Positions 25,299-33,519 of a stretch of DNA of 64,000 nucleotides are shown in pieces (positions within the stretch are counted from its first letter, which is position 1; every line of letters begins with the position of its first letter). This DNA is from Bacteroidota bacterium (GTDB lineage Bacteria; Bacteroidota; Ignavibacteria; Ignavibacteriales; Melioribacteraceae). Location of the stretch: NCBI GenBank assembly GCA_023381535.1, contig JAMCSN010000108.1, forward strand, positions 1 to 64,000, read 5' to 3'. The notes under the pieces were generated by a model that ran no database searches, was not told the DNA's origin, and was given only the letters and a program-made list of their open reading frames with translations. A program made the translations under genes and the position numbers.

Positions 25299-26840
25299 TT
25301 ATTCTTCTGATAATATATTTGATACAAACGAGCGCGCTAATTCTTCCCAACCGTTTTGAACTGCATTTAGCTTTGCTTGGTTATCATTTAATCCGAAACC
25401 TGTGATACTTCTTAGGAAACTCTCGCTCTGTAATTTACCGTCTTTTAAAGAAATTGCTTTGTAAGATACATCTACACTATAGTTAATCATACCTTGATAT
25501 TCATTTCCATTAGCAAAACTTAGATCTCCTATAACCAAGTAATCAAAATCAATTTGTAACGAATTTGCAAGCTTATCATACTGTTCTTGTTTTATTAAAA
25601 ATTTAATTCTATCTGAGCTTAACCTTTTTGTGTCATTTTCTGTAAAAGATTGGAAACCATATTTTCTTAATTCACTTGAAGCAATTCCTGTATAACTCTC
25701 CTCATTGACACCGGAATTATTATTTAGAACCAGCAACACTCTGTAAGGGCGGTTAATTGTTTTTAGAGTGAAATTAAAAGTTGTATTTGTTGAAATTCCT
25801 TCTATCACTTTATTGAATTCCGAATAAATATCCGGATTGTCAATAAATTCATTAAGATTTAATCCAACACTTATTGCGAATGATTTATTATTAGAGGACC
25901 TTTTTAATTTTGTGACATTGGCAGTGGATATACCTTGTTCGTCAGTTCTTTGTGATGCTGTTAAGTCGCCTTCACCAGTAATAAAATTAAAATCAACCCT
26001 AAGTCCAGATACAAGAATATCATTAATGTCTTTATAAATTAGTTTTACCGAAAGCGGTTTGGAAAGCGGTCTATCTAGAATTCCTTTTTGATTATCACCT
26101 TCAATTTTTTCAAGACTAATTCGTGAGAGAACATCGCGTAATAAATGCAATATACTAGTCAGTGTAACATCTGTTTCTAATGTAGAGGAGGGGTAATAAG
26201 ATGGCTTTAGCAACGTATAAAGATTCTGAAGAGGTTCTTTTTGAGGAAGAAGTTGGATCAAAATTTTGGTTTCGTTCAAAAAGAAATTTAGTCTTCCACT
26301 TTTTATATATTCACTTAAAGCAGAATTGCTGCTACTTATTTTGTCGTTAATTTCATTCAATTTTATCGCGACTTCCTCAACAGCTTTCTCGCGGTCTAAG
26401 ATTCCTAATGAATAAATAAGTTTATTTTTTTCATCTACATATCTCTTAATTATCGATAAACCGCTAACAATAATTGATGATGAGATGTTTATCACTGCTT
26501 TTGAATATTTCTCGCCAGAGGCTTGTTCAGTCAAACCGTTATCTTTACTCTCTACCAATCTAATTTCAGTCCGTCCAGCAGTCTTATCAGTTTTTATGTT
26601 TGACAGTATCTTGTTTGAAATTTCCGAGAATGCATTATAATCCGCTTCTTTATAAGCGGCGGAAATATTGTTTGATACTATTTGCGCCACACCCAGGCCT
26701 GTCAAATATTTGGGTGAATTATAAATCCCCCATACGCTTGGATTATTCCAATCAGGTAAAATAGTTTTTTCGGGAGTGCTACATGATACGAAGATGGTAG
26801 AGAATAAGAATAACAGTGTGTTGATTCTGTAACTCACCAT
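25299..26840 (-). CDS. Large LPP20-like lipoprotein heading the FlgO operon
   Basis: A 513-residue lipoprotein with the lipobox IFVSC (Cys20). An LPP20-like N-terminal domain follows (YLTGLGVAQIVSNNISAAYKEADYNAFSEIS, then SGLSIIKRYVDEKNKLIYSLGILDRE). A central beta region (SVKLIYKDINDILVSGLRVDFN) comes next. The C-terminal domain is reminiscent of CsgG/TolB-like proteins (YRVLLVLNNNSG, DFDYLVIGDLSFANG, a conserved NAVQNGWEELARSFV helix). It is the first gene of five in the same direction and is 11 nt from the next. Presumably it is an outer-membrane-linked component working with the FlgO-like proteins. No catalytic motif seen. Confidence 0.75.
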   Translation of the reverse strand: MVSYRINTLLFLFSTIFVSCSTPEKTILPDWNNPSVWGIYNSPKYLTGLGVAQIVSNNISAAYKEADYNAFSEISNKILSNIKTDKTAGRTEIRLVESKDNGLTEQASGEKYSKAVINISSSIIVSGLSIIKRYVDEKNKLIYSLGILDREKAVEEVAIKLNEINDKISSSNSALSEYIKSGRLNFFLNETKILIQLLPQKEPLQNLYTLLKPSYYPSSTLETDVTLTSILHLLRDVLSRISLEKIEGDNQKGILDRPLSKPLSVKLIYKDINDILVSGLRVDFNFITGEGDLTASQRTDEQGISTANVTKLKRSSNNKSFAISVGLNLNEFIDNPDIYSEFNKVIEGISTNTTFNFTLKTINRPYRVLLVLNNNSGVNEESYTGIASSELRKYGFQSFTENDTKRLSSDRIKFLIKQEQYDKLANSLQIDFDYLVIGDLSFANGNEYQGMINYSVDVSYKAISLKDGKLQSESFLRSITGFGLNDNQAKLNAVQNGWEELARSFVSNILSEE

Positions 26841-27033
26841 TACACCATAACAAAGTTTGTTTAAAAATCTCTATAACTAGGTATAATGTCAACAAAAATC
26901 TTCGATTCAAAATGAAAATTCTATGAATGCTTTGAAAAAATAATCTTTTATCCAACAACAAAATTCAATTGTTCCTAAAACTGAGGTTCACTAAGTTGCA
27001 ATTAAATTTTTTGCAAAGTCTAACGGGTCAACT

Positions 27034-27798
27034 ATGAAAAAAACACTCATCTTCTGGATTCTCGCCTTCATAATCACTATTGGTTCTGCAATTTATCAAC
27101 GACAGACCGGTCCAACGCATCCCCTATCCGGCTCAGTTAATTTCGATGGTAAAAAAATTAGTTATGTTCTTGATCGAAGTAACGAATCAACTTCAAATTG
27201 CGTCGTTCAGATCAAAACCGGCGATCCGGCAATCAGCGGAGTTTTAAAGTGGCGCAAGTTTAGAACTCTCGATCCGTTCAATGTTGTAGAAATGAAAGGA
27301 ACGGAAACTTTGAAAGCCGAACTTCCTGCACAAGAACCGCTGGAAAAATTGCAGTACATGATTGAGCTTAGAAAAGATCAGGCAACTATTACGGTACCGG
27401 AAGACAAACCGGTTATAATTCGTTTCAAAGGTCACGTGCCTTTAGGCATTTTAGTTCCTCACATTTTCTTTATGTTCTTTGCCATGATGCTTTCTACCAG
27501 AAGCGGCTTGGAATTTTTTAACAATACGACAAAGTTGAAAAAGTTAGCTATGTGGACTCTTGTTGTACTTTTTATCGGCGGATTTCCGCTGGGATTTTTG
27601 ATGAATTATTTTGCATTCGGACAAGTGTGGGGAGGATTTCCTTACGGAAACGATATCACCGATAATAAAACGTTGATTGCTTTTGTTGGATGGCTGCTTG
27701 CTTATTTCATGATCAAAAAGGAATTGCAGCCGAAACTCTTTGCAGCCTTGGCTGCAATATTAATGATTGTGGTATATAGCATACCGCACAGCGCGTGA
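27034..27798 (+). CDS. Conserved membrane protein of unknown function
   Basis: A 254-residue protein with one N-terminal helix (KKTLIFWILAFIITIGSAIY) and a beta-rich extracytoplasmic domain of about 115 residues (HPLSGSVNFDGKKISYVLDR to PVIIRFKGH). Four more helices follow (PLGILVPHIFFMFFAMML, LAMWTLVVLFIGGFPLGFLM, LIAFVGWLLAYFMI, LFAALAAILMIVVYSI). I do not recognise the family. No cysteine or histidine cluster suggests a cofactor. It is transcribed away from the LPP20/FlgO operon and stops just before the hexamer repeat and the decayed four-helix-bundle gene. Confidence 0.75.
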   Translation: MKKTLIFWILAFIITIGSAIYQRQTGPTHPLSGSVNFDGKKISYVLDRSNESTSNCVVQIKTGDPAISGVLKWRKFRTLDPFNVVEMKGTETLKAELPAQEPLEKLQYMIELRKDQATITVPEDKPVIIRFKGHVPLGILVPHIFFMFFAMMLSTRSGLEFFNNTTKLKKLAMWTLVVLFIGGFPLGFLMNYFAFGQVWGGFPYGNDITDNKTLIAFVGWLLAYFMIKKELQPKLFAALAAILMIVVYSIPHSA

Positions 27799-27806
27799 AA
27801 TCTTGA

Positions 27807-27836
27807 AATAAGAGCAAGAGCAAGAATAAGAGCAAG
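27807..27836. repeat. Hexamer array AATAAG/AGCAAG upstream of the IVP fragment
   Basis: Five contiguous hexamers: AATAAG, AGCAAG, AGCAAG, AATAAG, AGCAAG. A degenerate inverted counterpart (CTCTTG...ATCTTAATCT, 27995-28016) lies at the other end of the small reading frame. Confidence 0.7.
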
Positions 27837-27841
27837 ATTGT

Positions 27842-28018
27842 ATGGAGATATATTTTGATCATGAAAAATTAAAAGTCTATCAAAAGGCAATCGATTTTAT
27901 TAATTGGTCTGAGATTATCTTTAAAAAAATTGAACATAAAATTTCTAAAGTTGATCAATTGATAAACAATAAGAATATAATACATAAATTCATACTCTTG
28001 TTCATAATCTTAATCTAA
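27842..28018 (+). pseudogene. Four-helix-bundle (IVP/S23-type) protein, truncated remnant
   Basis: A 58-residue frame whose first 40 residues (FDHEKLKVYQKAIDFINW, then a KVDQL box) match the N-terminal helix and the start of helix 2 of four-helix-bundle proteins. These are typically encoded in 23S rRNA intervening sequences or as small stand-alone genes of about 120 residues. After VDQL the expected RRAALSIPLNIAEG-type segment is missing and the frame runs into low-complexity repeat sequence (NNKNIIHKFILLFIILI). It therefore looks like a decayed copy. It lies between the membrane protein gene and the OPT transporter gene. Confidence 0.65.
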
Positions 28019-28034
28019 TATTTAGGGAGATTTT

Positions 28035-30014
28035 ATGTCTTCAAACGAGAACTCAACAACTAACGGTTTACCATCCAACGCATACACCGAGCTGAAGCCC
28101 GGTGAAGAATACAAACCAATTATGCCTGCCTCGCAAACTTTTCCTGAGGTGACTCCTTATTCTGTAATGGTTGGATTAATAATGGCAATGATTTTTTCTG
28201 CTTCGGCTGCTTACCTGGGATTGAAAATCGGTCAAGTGTTCGAAGCGGCTATTCCGATTGCGATTCTTGCTGTAGGTTTATCAAGCGGTTTGAAAAAGAA
28301 AGGATCGCTCGGACAGAATGTAATTATTCAATCTATCGGAGCGACATCCGGTGCTGTGGTTGCCGGTGCAATCTTTACTCTTCCGGCAATTTATATTTTG
28401 AATCTTCAGGCGCAGTTTTATCAAACGTTTCTATCCTCGCTGCTCGGCGGATTTTTAGGAATACTTTTTTTGATTCCGTTCAGAAAATATTTTGTTTCGG
28501 AAATGCATGGACAGTTTCCATTTCCGGAAGCAACCGCAACTACAGAAGTTTTAGTTGCAGGAGAAACGGGTGGCAAACAAGCATTGGTTTTGGTTGTCAG
28601 CGGGTTGATAGGAGGTGCTTACGACTTTGTTGTTGCGGCTTTCGGCGCTTGGAGTGAAATGTTTACAACAAAAGTGATTGGAGTTGGTCAAGCGATCGCG
28701 GAAAAAGTAAAATTAGAATTCAGATTAAGTGTTAGCTCTGCAATTCTCGGTTTAGGTTATATAATCGGATTGAAATATTCGGCAATTATGGTCGCGGGTT
28801 CTTTTCTTTCTTGGTTTGTATTGATTCCGATTGTTGCATACTTCGGAAGTTACATTACCACTCCAATCGGAGCAGGTGTAACTCTGTTGATTAAGGATAT
28901 GTCGGCAGAACAAATCTTCCGTAATTATGTTCGTCACATCGGTATCGGCGGAATTGCAATGGCTGGTTTGATTGGCGTTGTACGTTCATCGGGAATTATT
29001 AAAAAAGCGTTCACACTCGGCTTTCATGAACTACTTGGCAAAAAGATAAACACAGAAAATCTCCGCACTCAACGTGATCTTGCCATGAAAATTATTTTCG
29101 GCGGAATTTTAGTTACTGCCGTTTTCATTTTCATATTCTTCTTGTTGGGAGTTGTAACTAATTTATTTCAGGCATTTGTCGGTCTCTTGATCGTTCTAAT
29201 AATCGCATTCCTGTTTACAACAGTTGCGGCAACTGCAATTGCAATTGTCGGTACGAATCCGGTTTCGGGAATGACATTGATGACGTTAATTCTTTCTTCG
29301 GCAATCTTGGTTTCGGTTGGGTTAACCGGTCCGGCAGGTATGGTTTCTGCGCTGATCATCGGCGGTGTTGTTTGCACAGCTCTTTCGCAAGCAGGCTCAT
29401 TCATCACGGATCTAAAAATTGGTTATTGGCTCGGTTCGTCTCCGTTCAAACAAGAAAGATGGAAATTTGTAGGAACAATTGTTTCAGCGGGAACAGTTGC
29501 ATGGATTATAATGGTGTTGAATCAAACGTACGGATTTACAGGAGATAACGCGCTCGTTGCGCCGCAGGCAAATGCAATGGCAGCGGTAATCAAACCGTTG
29601 ATGTCTAACCAGCCGGCACCATGGATGTTGTATCTCGGCGGAGCGTTGCTCGCATTAATTTTAACAATGCTGAAAGTTCCTGCATTAGCTTTTGCTTTGG
29701 GAATGTACATTCCAATGGAACTTAACACACCGTTGCTTGTCGGCGGATTGATTGCCCATTTTGTTTCGACAAGAAGCAAGAATGAATCGTTGAATAATTC
29801 TCGCCGCGAAAGAGGAACATTAATTGCGTCCGGATTTATTGCTGGTGGCGCGCTGTTTGGAGTGCTGAGTGCCATCTTGCGTTACGCCGGTTATAACTGG
29901 GTAAATACCGAATGGCAGGAATCACATTCTGCGGAATTACTTGCGTTGATAATGTTCTGTTTGATTGCTGTTTATATGATTTGGGATTCTCTGCGGGCAA
30001 AGGAAAAGGAGTAA
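28035..30014 (+). CDS. OPT-family oligopeptide transporter
   Basis: A 659-residue membrane protein with about 14-16 helices. The OPT pattern is clear: VTPYSVMVGLIMAMIFSAS, AYLGLKIGQVFEAAIP, QSIGATSGAVVAG, FPFPEATATTEVLVAG and GYWLGSSPFKQERWKFVG. Prokaryotic OPT proteins of this subgroup import small peptides, and some relatives carry metal chelates; the substrate is not deducible. A ribosome site GGGAGA precedes the ATG by 5 nt. A strong intrinsic terminator follows, so the gene is monocistronic. The following gene is an exported oligoendopeptidase, making peptide scavenging a reasonable shared theme. Confidence 0.92.
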   Translation: MSSNENSTTNGLPSNAYTELKPGEEYKPIMPASQTFPEVTPYSVMVGLIMAMIFSASAAYLGLKIGQVFEAAIPIAILAVGLSSGLKKKGSLGQNVIIQSIGATSGAVVAGAIFTLPAIYILNLQAQFYQTFLSSLLGGFLGILFLIPFRKYFVSEMHGQFPFPEATATTEVLVAGETGGKQALVLVVSGLIGGAYDFVVAAFGAWSEMFTTKVIGVGQAIAEKVKLEFRLSVSSAILGLGYIIGLKYSAIMVAGSFLSWFVLIPIVAYFGSYITTPIGAGVTLLIKDMSAEQIFRNYVRHIGIGGIAMAGLIGVVRSSGIIKKAFTLGFHELLGKKINTENLRTQRDLAMKIIFGGILVTAVFIFIFFLLGVVTNLFQAFVGLLIVLIIAFLFTTVAATAIAIVGTNPVSGMTLMTLILSSAILVSVGLTGPAGMVSALIIGGVVCTALSQAGSFITDLKIGYWLGSSPFKQERWKFVGTIVSAGTVAWIIMVLNQTYGFTGDNALVAPQANAMAAVIKPLMSNQPAPWMLYLGGALLALILTMLKVPALAFALGMYIPMELNTPLLVGGLIAHFVSTRSKNESLNNSRRERGTLIASGFIAGGALFGVLSAILRYAGYNWVNTEWQESHSAELLALIMFCLIAVYMIWDSLRAKEKE

Positions 30015-30051
30015 CCATTAAGTTTAAGTGTTTATGAGAAAGTGTATTTAT

Positions 30052-30079
30052 AAATCCCGCTTCATGCGGGATTTTTTTT
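30052..30079 (+). terminator. Intrinsic terminator after the OPT transporter
   Basis: AAATCCCGC (30052-30060) pairs with GCGGGATTT (30066-30074), loop TTCAT, with eight T from 30072. Confidence 0.92.
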
Positions 30080-30150
30080 CCGAATGATTGTAAATGTTAT
30101 TTCATAATTTTGTGTCGCTTCAAAAATAGCGGCTCTACACAGGAGAGATC

Positions 30151-32028
30151 ATGAAGAAAATTTTATTAACATTATTAGCGGTTACAGCAATGAGTGCAAC
30201 AAATATCGTATCACAAGTAAGGGAACGGAAAGATATTCCGGATCAATACAAGTGGGATAATTCCATTCTATATAAGAATGTTGACGAATGGCAGAAAGAC
30301 AGACAAGCCATCGAACAGCAAGTGGAGAAACTGAAAAACTACAAAGGCAAACTTGGCGAAAGCGCGGAATCATTTTACGAAGCGCTTAAACTTTATTTCG
30401 ATATACTTCAGAATTTTTACAAATTATCGGACTACGCAAACCGTATTAGCGACGAGGACCTTAGGAACAGCGCTAACCAATCGTTGACGCAGCAATCTTC
30501 GACGCTCGGAACAAAAATAAATGAGATTGCCTCGTTCATAAGTCCGGAAATTCTGAAAATCGATTCCGAGAAAGTGAAAAAGTTCTTCGACGAAAAGAAA
30601 GAATTGGCGGATTACAAATTTTACGTGAGCGACATTCTTCGTTTGAAAAAGCACACTCTCTCAGAAAGCGAAGAACATATTCTTGCAAGCGCGGGATTAA
30701 TGACAACCACTCCTTCCGACGTTTACGGTATATTCACCAACGCCGAGAAACCAAACCCTAAAGTAAAGCTTTCCACCGGCGAAGAAGTTGAATTGGGTTC
30801 GGCTGGTTATGCAAGATACCGCGGCGTTGCAAATAGAGCTGATAGGCAAAAAGTTATGGAAGTCGTTTTCGATAATTATAAAGAATTCCAAAATACACTT
30901 GGCGCAAACCTGGCAGGCAAAGTTAGAGCCGATTACTTCTTTGCTAAGAATAGAAATTACAATACAGTTCTTGAACAAGCTCTCGACGCAAACAATATTC
31001 CGGTTTCGGTTTATGAGAATTTGATCGATCAGATACACAAAAACTTGCCCACGCTTCACCGCTTTTTGAAGCTGAAGGCAAGAATGCTTGGCGTTGACAC
31101 ACTTCACTATTACGATCTGTATGCGCCGCTTGTAAAAGAAGTGAATTTTAAGTTTACTGTTGAGGAAGGACAAAAACTTTTGCTGGATGTTTTTAAGCCG
31201 CTTGGCGAAGAATATGTTGCGACAGTAAAAAAATCTTTCGAAGATCGATGGAATGATTACTATCCCAATACCGGGAAACGTAGCGGCGCGTATTCATCCG
31301 GTTCCGCGTATGCATATCATCCTTACATACTAATGAACTGGACGGATGATTATGAATCTGTTTCAACATTGGCTCATGAACTTGGCCACACGATGCACAG
31401 CTATTTTTCGAATAAGAATCAGCCGTTTGTTAATTCGCAGTATTCAATTTTTGTCGCCGAAATTGCTTCCACAATTAATGAAACGCTTTTGAACAACTAC
31501 ATGGTTAACAAAGTAAAAACTGACGATGAGAAGTTGTATCTGCTCGGCACTTACTTGGATTTATTGCGCGCGACAATATTCCGTCAAACTCAATTTGCGG
31601 AATTTGAATGGGACATCCACAAAAAGGTTGAAAAGGGTGAACCGATTTCAGGCGAAACGCTCAGCCAAATTTATTACGATATTGTTAAGAAGTATTATGG
31701 AAATGATGCCGGTGTTTCCGTTGTAGATCTGTACATCGCGTATGAATGGGAATACATTCCTCATTTCGTTAATTACACTTACTATGTTTACCAATACGCG
31801 ACATCATTGGTCTACGCCACGGCGCTTGCAGAAAAAATCGTGAAGGAAGGACAACCCGCAGTTGATAACTATTACAACATTCTAAAAGGCGGAAGTTCTG
31901 ATTACCCGATTGAGCTGATTAAGAAAGCGGGAATTGATCCTCTTTCATCTGAGGCATTTGATTTAACGATTGAAAAGATGAACAAGGTAATGGAGCAGAT
32001 AGAAGAGATAATTAGTAAGAAGAAATAA
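30151..32028 (+). CDS. pepF: Oligoendopeptidase F, exported (peptidase family M3)
   Basis: A zinc metallopeptidase of 625 residues that cleaves short peptides. The active site is HEXXH at residues 409-413 (AHELGHTMH), with the third ligand Glu437 in FVAEIASTINETLL. The M3 fold is further shown by AYAYHPYILMNW and the helical N-terminal lid domain (residues 30-200). Unlike the cytoplasmic PepF of firmicutes it starts with a signal peptide (ILLTLLAVTAMSATNIVSQ), so it should act in the periplasm or outside the inner membrane. AGGAGA stands 5 nt before the ATG. It lies right behind the OPT transporter gene, although with its own spacing and after a terminator. Confidence 0.94.
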   Translation: MKKILLTLLAVTAMSATNIVSQVRERKDIPDQYKWDNSILYKNVDEWQKDRQAIEQQVEKLKNYKGKLGESAESFYEALKLYFDILQNFYKLSDYANRISDEDLRNSANQSLTQQSSTLGTKINEIASFISPEILKIDSEKVKKFFDEKKELADYKFYVSDILRLKKHTLSESEEHILASAGLMTTTPSDVYGIFTNAEKPNPKVKLSTGEEVELGSAGYARYRGVANRADRQKVMEVVFDNYKEFQNTLGANLAGKVRADYFFAKNRNYNTVLEQALDANNIPVSVYENLIDQIHKNLPTLHRFLKLKARMLGVDTLHYYDLYAPLVKEVNFKFTVEEGQKLLLDVFKPLGEEYVATVKKSFEDRWNDYYPNTGKRSGAYSSGSAYAYHPYILMNWTDDYESVSTLAHELGHTMHSYFSNKNQPFVNSQYSIFVAEIASTINETLLNNYMVNKVKTDDEKLYLLGTYLDLLRATIFRQTQFAEFEWDIHKKVEKGEPISGETLSQIYYDIVKKYYGNDAGVSVVDLYIAYEWEYIPHFVNYTYYVYQYATSLVYATALAEKIVKEGQPAVDNYYNILKGGSSDYPIELIKKAGIDPLSSEAFDLTIEKMNKVMEQIEEIISKKK

Positions 32029-32055
32029 TTTATTTAAAACATTTTTTATTGAGAA

Positions 32056-32084
32056 CCTTGAAGGCCTTCGTTTGACCTTCAAGG
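32056..32084. repeat. Inverted repeat between converging genes
   Basis: CCTTGAAGG (32056-32064) and CCTTCAAGG (32076-32084) form a perfect 9-bp stem with an 11-nt loop. No U tract adjoins it on either strand, so it is a weak terminator candidate or an interspersed palindromic repeat. Confidence 0.6.
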
Positions 32085-32137
32085 ACTGACACGTGTGATT
32101 ATTCATATTACTAAATTAAATTCATCGGGTTTGTTGC

Positions 32138-32728
32138 TTATACAAGTGATACTAATTCTCTACTATTTAGTAATTCATATCCAAGTTGTCTCAACAAATG
32201 AAAATGATGATTTATCAATTTTTCAGTTTTCGAATTTCCGTCAATTGTTATAGTTAATGTGCCAACTCCTTCTTTGAGTTCTTTTGTTTTTTTACTCGGA
32301 TTATCATCTACGTGTGCACCCCCATCTTGATTGGCTGCACTTAATACTATATCCTTTCGTGAAAAAGAGTTTAATTGAATCATCACAGGTTCGTCCCACC
32401 ATTCATCAACGGTTAACAATTTCCTTCTGTCAGATTCCTCTAATGGCGGTTTTACACCTTCTGAAGTCAGCATAATAGGAATATAAATTGTGTTATATTC
32501 TTTTTTGTTTTCTATATCTGGTATTTCGATGCTCATAGTCGAAATCAAATGAATCTTATTCTTGACACCAAGTTGATTAAGTAAAGATATACTTTGAGGT
32601 GTATCATGAAATAATACTCTTATTGAAACAGCTAACCTTAGGGCATCATCTTTATAACCATTATCGTAGGCTTCACAAGATCTCCGTATAAAATCAATTT
32701 GTCTTTTTAATTGATCTAGTAAGTTCAT
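32138..32728 (-). CDS. Hypothetical protein
   Basis: A 196-residue soluble protein not assigned to a family by me. Its N-terminal half is helical (LDQLKRQIDFIRRSCEAYD, DALRLAVSIRVLFHDT, SISLLNQLG). The middle carries TVDEWWDEPVMIQLN and SRKDIVLSAANQDGGAHVDD, conserved-looking stretches with Asp, His and Asn that could form a site. The C-terminus is again helical (INHHFHLLRQLGYELLN). No signal peptide or membrane segment. It begins the accessory pocket of small, unrelated reverse-strand genes between pepF and the class V aminotransferase gene. Confidence 0.7.
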   Translation of the reverse strand: MNLLDQLKRQIDFIRRSCEAYDNGYKDDALRLAVSIRVLFHDTPQSISLLNQLGVKNKIHLISTMSIEIPDIENKKEYNTIYIPIMLTSEGVKPPLEESDRRKLLTVDEWWDEPVMIQLNSFSRKDIVLSAANQDGGAHVDDNPSKKTKELKEGVGTLTITIDGNSKTEKLINHHFHLLRQLGYELLNSRELVSLV

Positions 32729-32844
32729 TCTATTACCAGAATAATATTATTTTGTCTAAACGGACGTCAAAGAATTTCCGCTCTTTTCATCTGCGGTTAA
32801 GGTCGAAACTTTGATCGGATTATTTCACCTTTCGTCAAGAACAA

Positions 32845-33381
32845 TTACTTATCCCGTTTTTGGGTAGAATCAAATAAAACATTTTTTAGTAAGTAAGTAT
32901 TTTGAAGTTTGTCTACAAAGACGAAATCAAATGATAAAGTTTTATTAGCTTTAGGATGTTTTATGTATATAATAAAAAATATTAGAAATCGGCGTGTCGC
33001 ACCCGGTTTAATAAATAAAGTAGTATCGTCTTTAGATGAATATGCTTCTGCATTGATTACACCATGTGTTTTATATTTTTTAGGGCGAGCGGAAATTAAT
33101 TCATTAGATAAATCTGACGTGTTGGTTACAGAAAAAGTAGTTTTTAACCAGATGGCTTCTTTATTATTATCATATCCCGTCTGCCAAGTGCTTCCTTGTG
33201 GCACATTAACAATTTTTAATTTATCCGTATCATTTTTACCAAGTGAGAAAGGATTCTGCAAAAATCTAATTAAAAACGGTTTGATGCGATCCCAGACGTT
33301 TAAGTATAATCCAACAACGGCAATAATGAAACAACCAACCGTTCCATATAAAGTGTATAAAGCAATTTCTGACATATTCAT
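32845..33381 (-). CDS. Hypothetical single-pass membrane protein
   Basis: A 178-residue protein with one N-terminal helix (ALYTLYGTVGCFIIAVVGLYL) and a short amphipathic stretch. A beta-rich domain follows (IWLKTTFSVTNTSDLSNELISA, TLFIKPGATRRFLIFFIIYI, LSFDFVFVDKLQNTYLLKNV). It does not match a family I know. The opposite strand also holds a 158-codon open frame over the same bases. I favour the reverse strand because it has a sensible membrane-anchor-plus-beta-domain architecture and matches the direction of its neighbours. Function unknown. Confidence 0.55.
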   Translation of the reverse strand: MNMSEIALYTLYGTVGCFIIAVVGLYLNVWDRIKPFLIRFLQNPFSLGKNDTDKLKIVNVPQGSTWQTGYDNNKEAIWLKTTFSVTNTSDLSNELISARPKKYKTHGVINAEAYSSKDDTTLFIKPGATRRFLIFFIIYIKHPKANKTLSFDFVFVDKLQNTYLLKNVLFDSTQKRDK

Positions 33382-33519
33382 TTAAGCACCGATCAATAAC
33401 ATTTGTTGCATGTATTATTTATTAAAAGAACATAGATATGCATACAACTGCATATCTTCTTCCAATTTAATCAAAAGGTTCACTATAAATAATCAGTCTA
33501 ATCCTTTATTCATTTAAAC

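Noticed and set aside
32056..32084. Inverted repeat as a classical terminator
   Set aside because: Good stem but no U tract on either strand.
32909..33385. 158-codon forward frame over the hypothetical membrane protein
   Set aside because: It is a mirror of the reverse-strand gene; the hydrophobic and beta pattern is better in the reverse frame and direction matches the neighbours. I could not exclude it fully.
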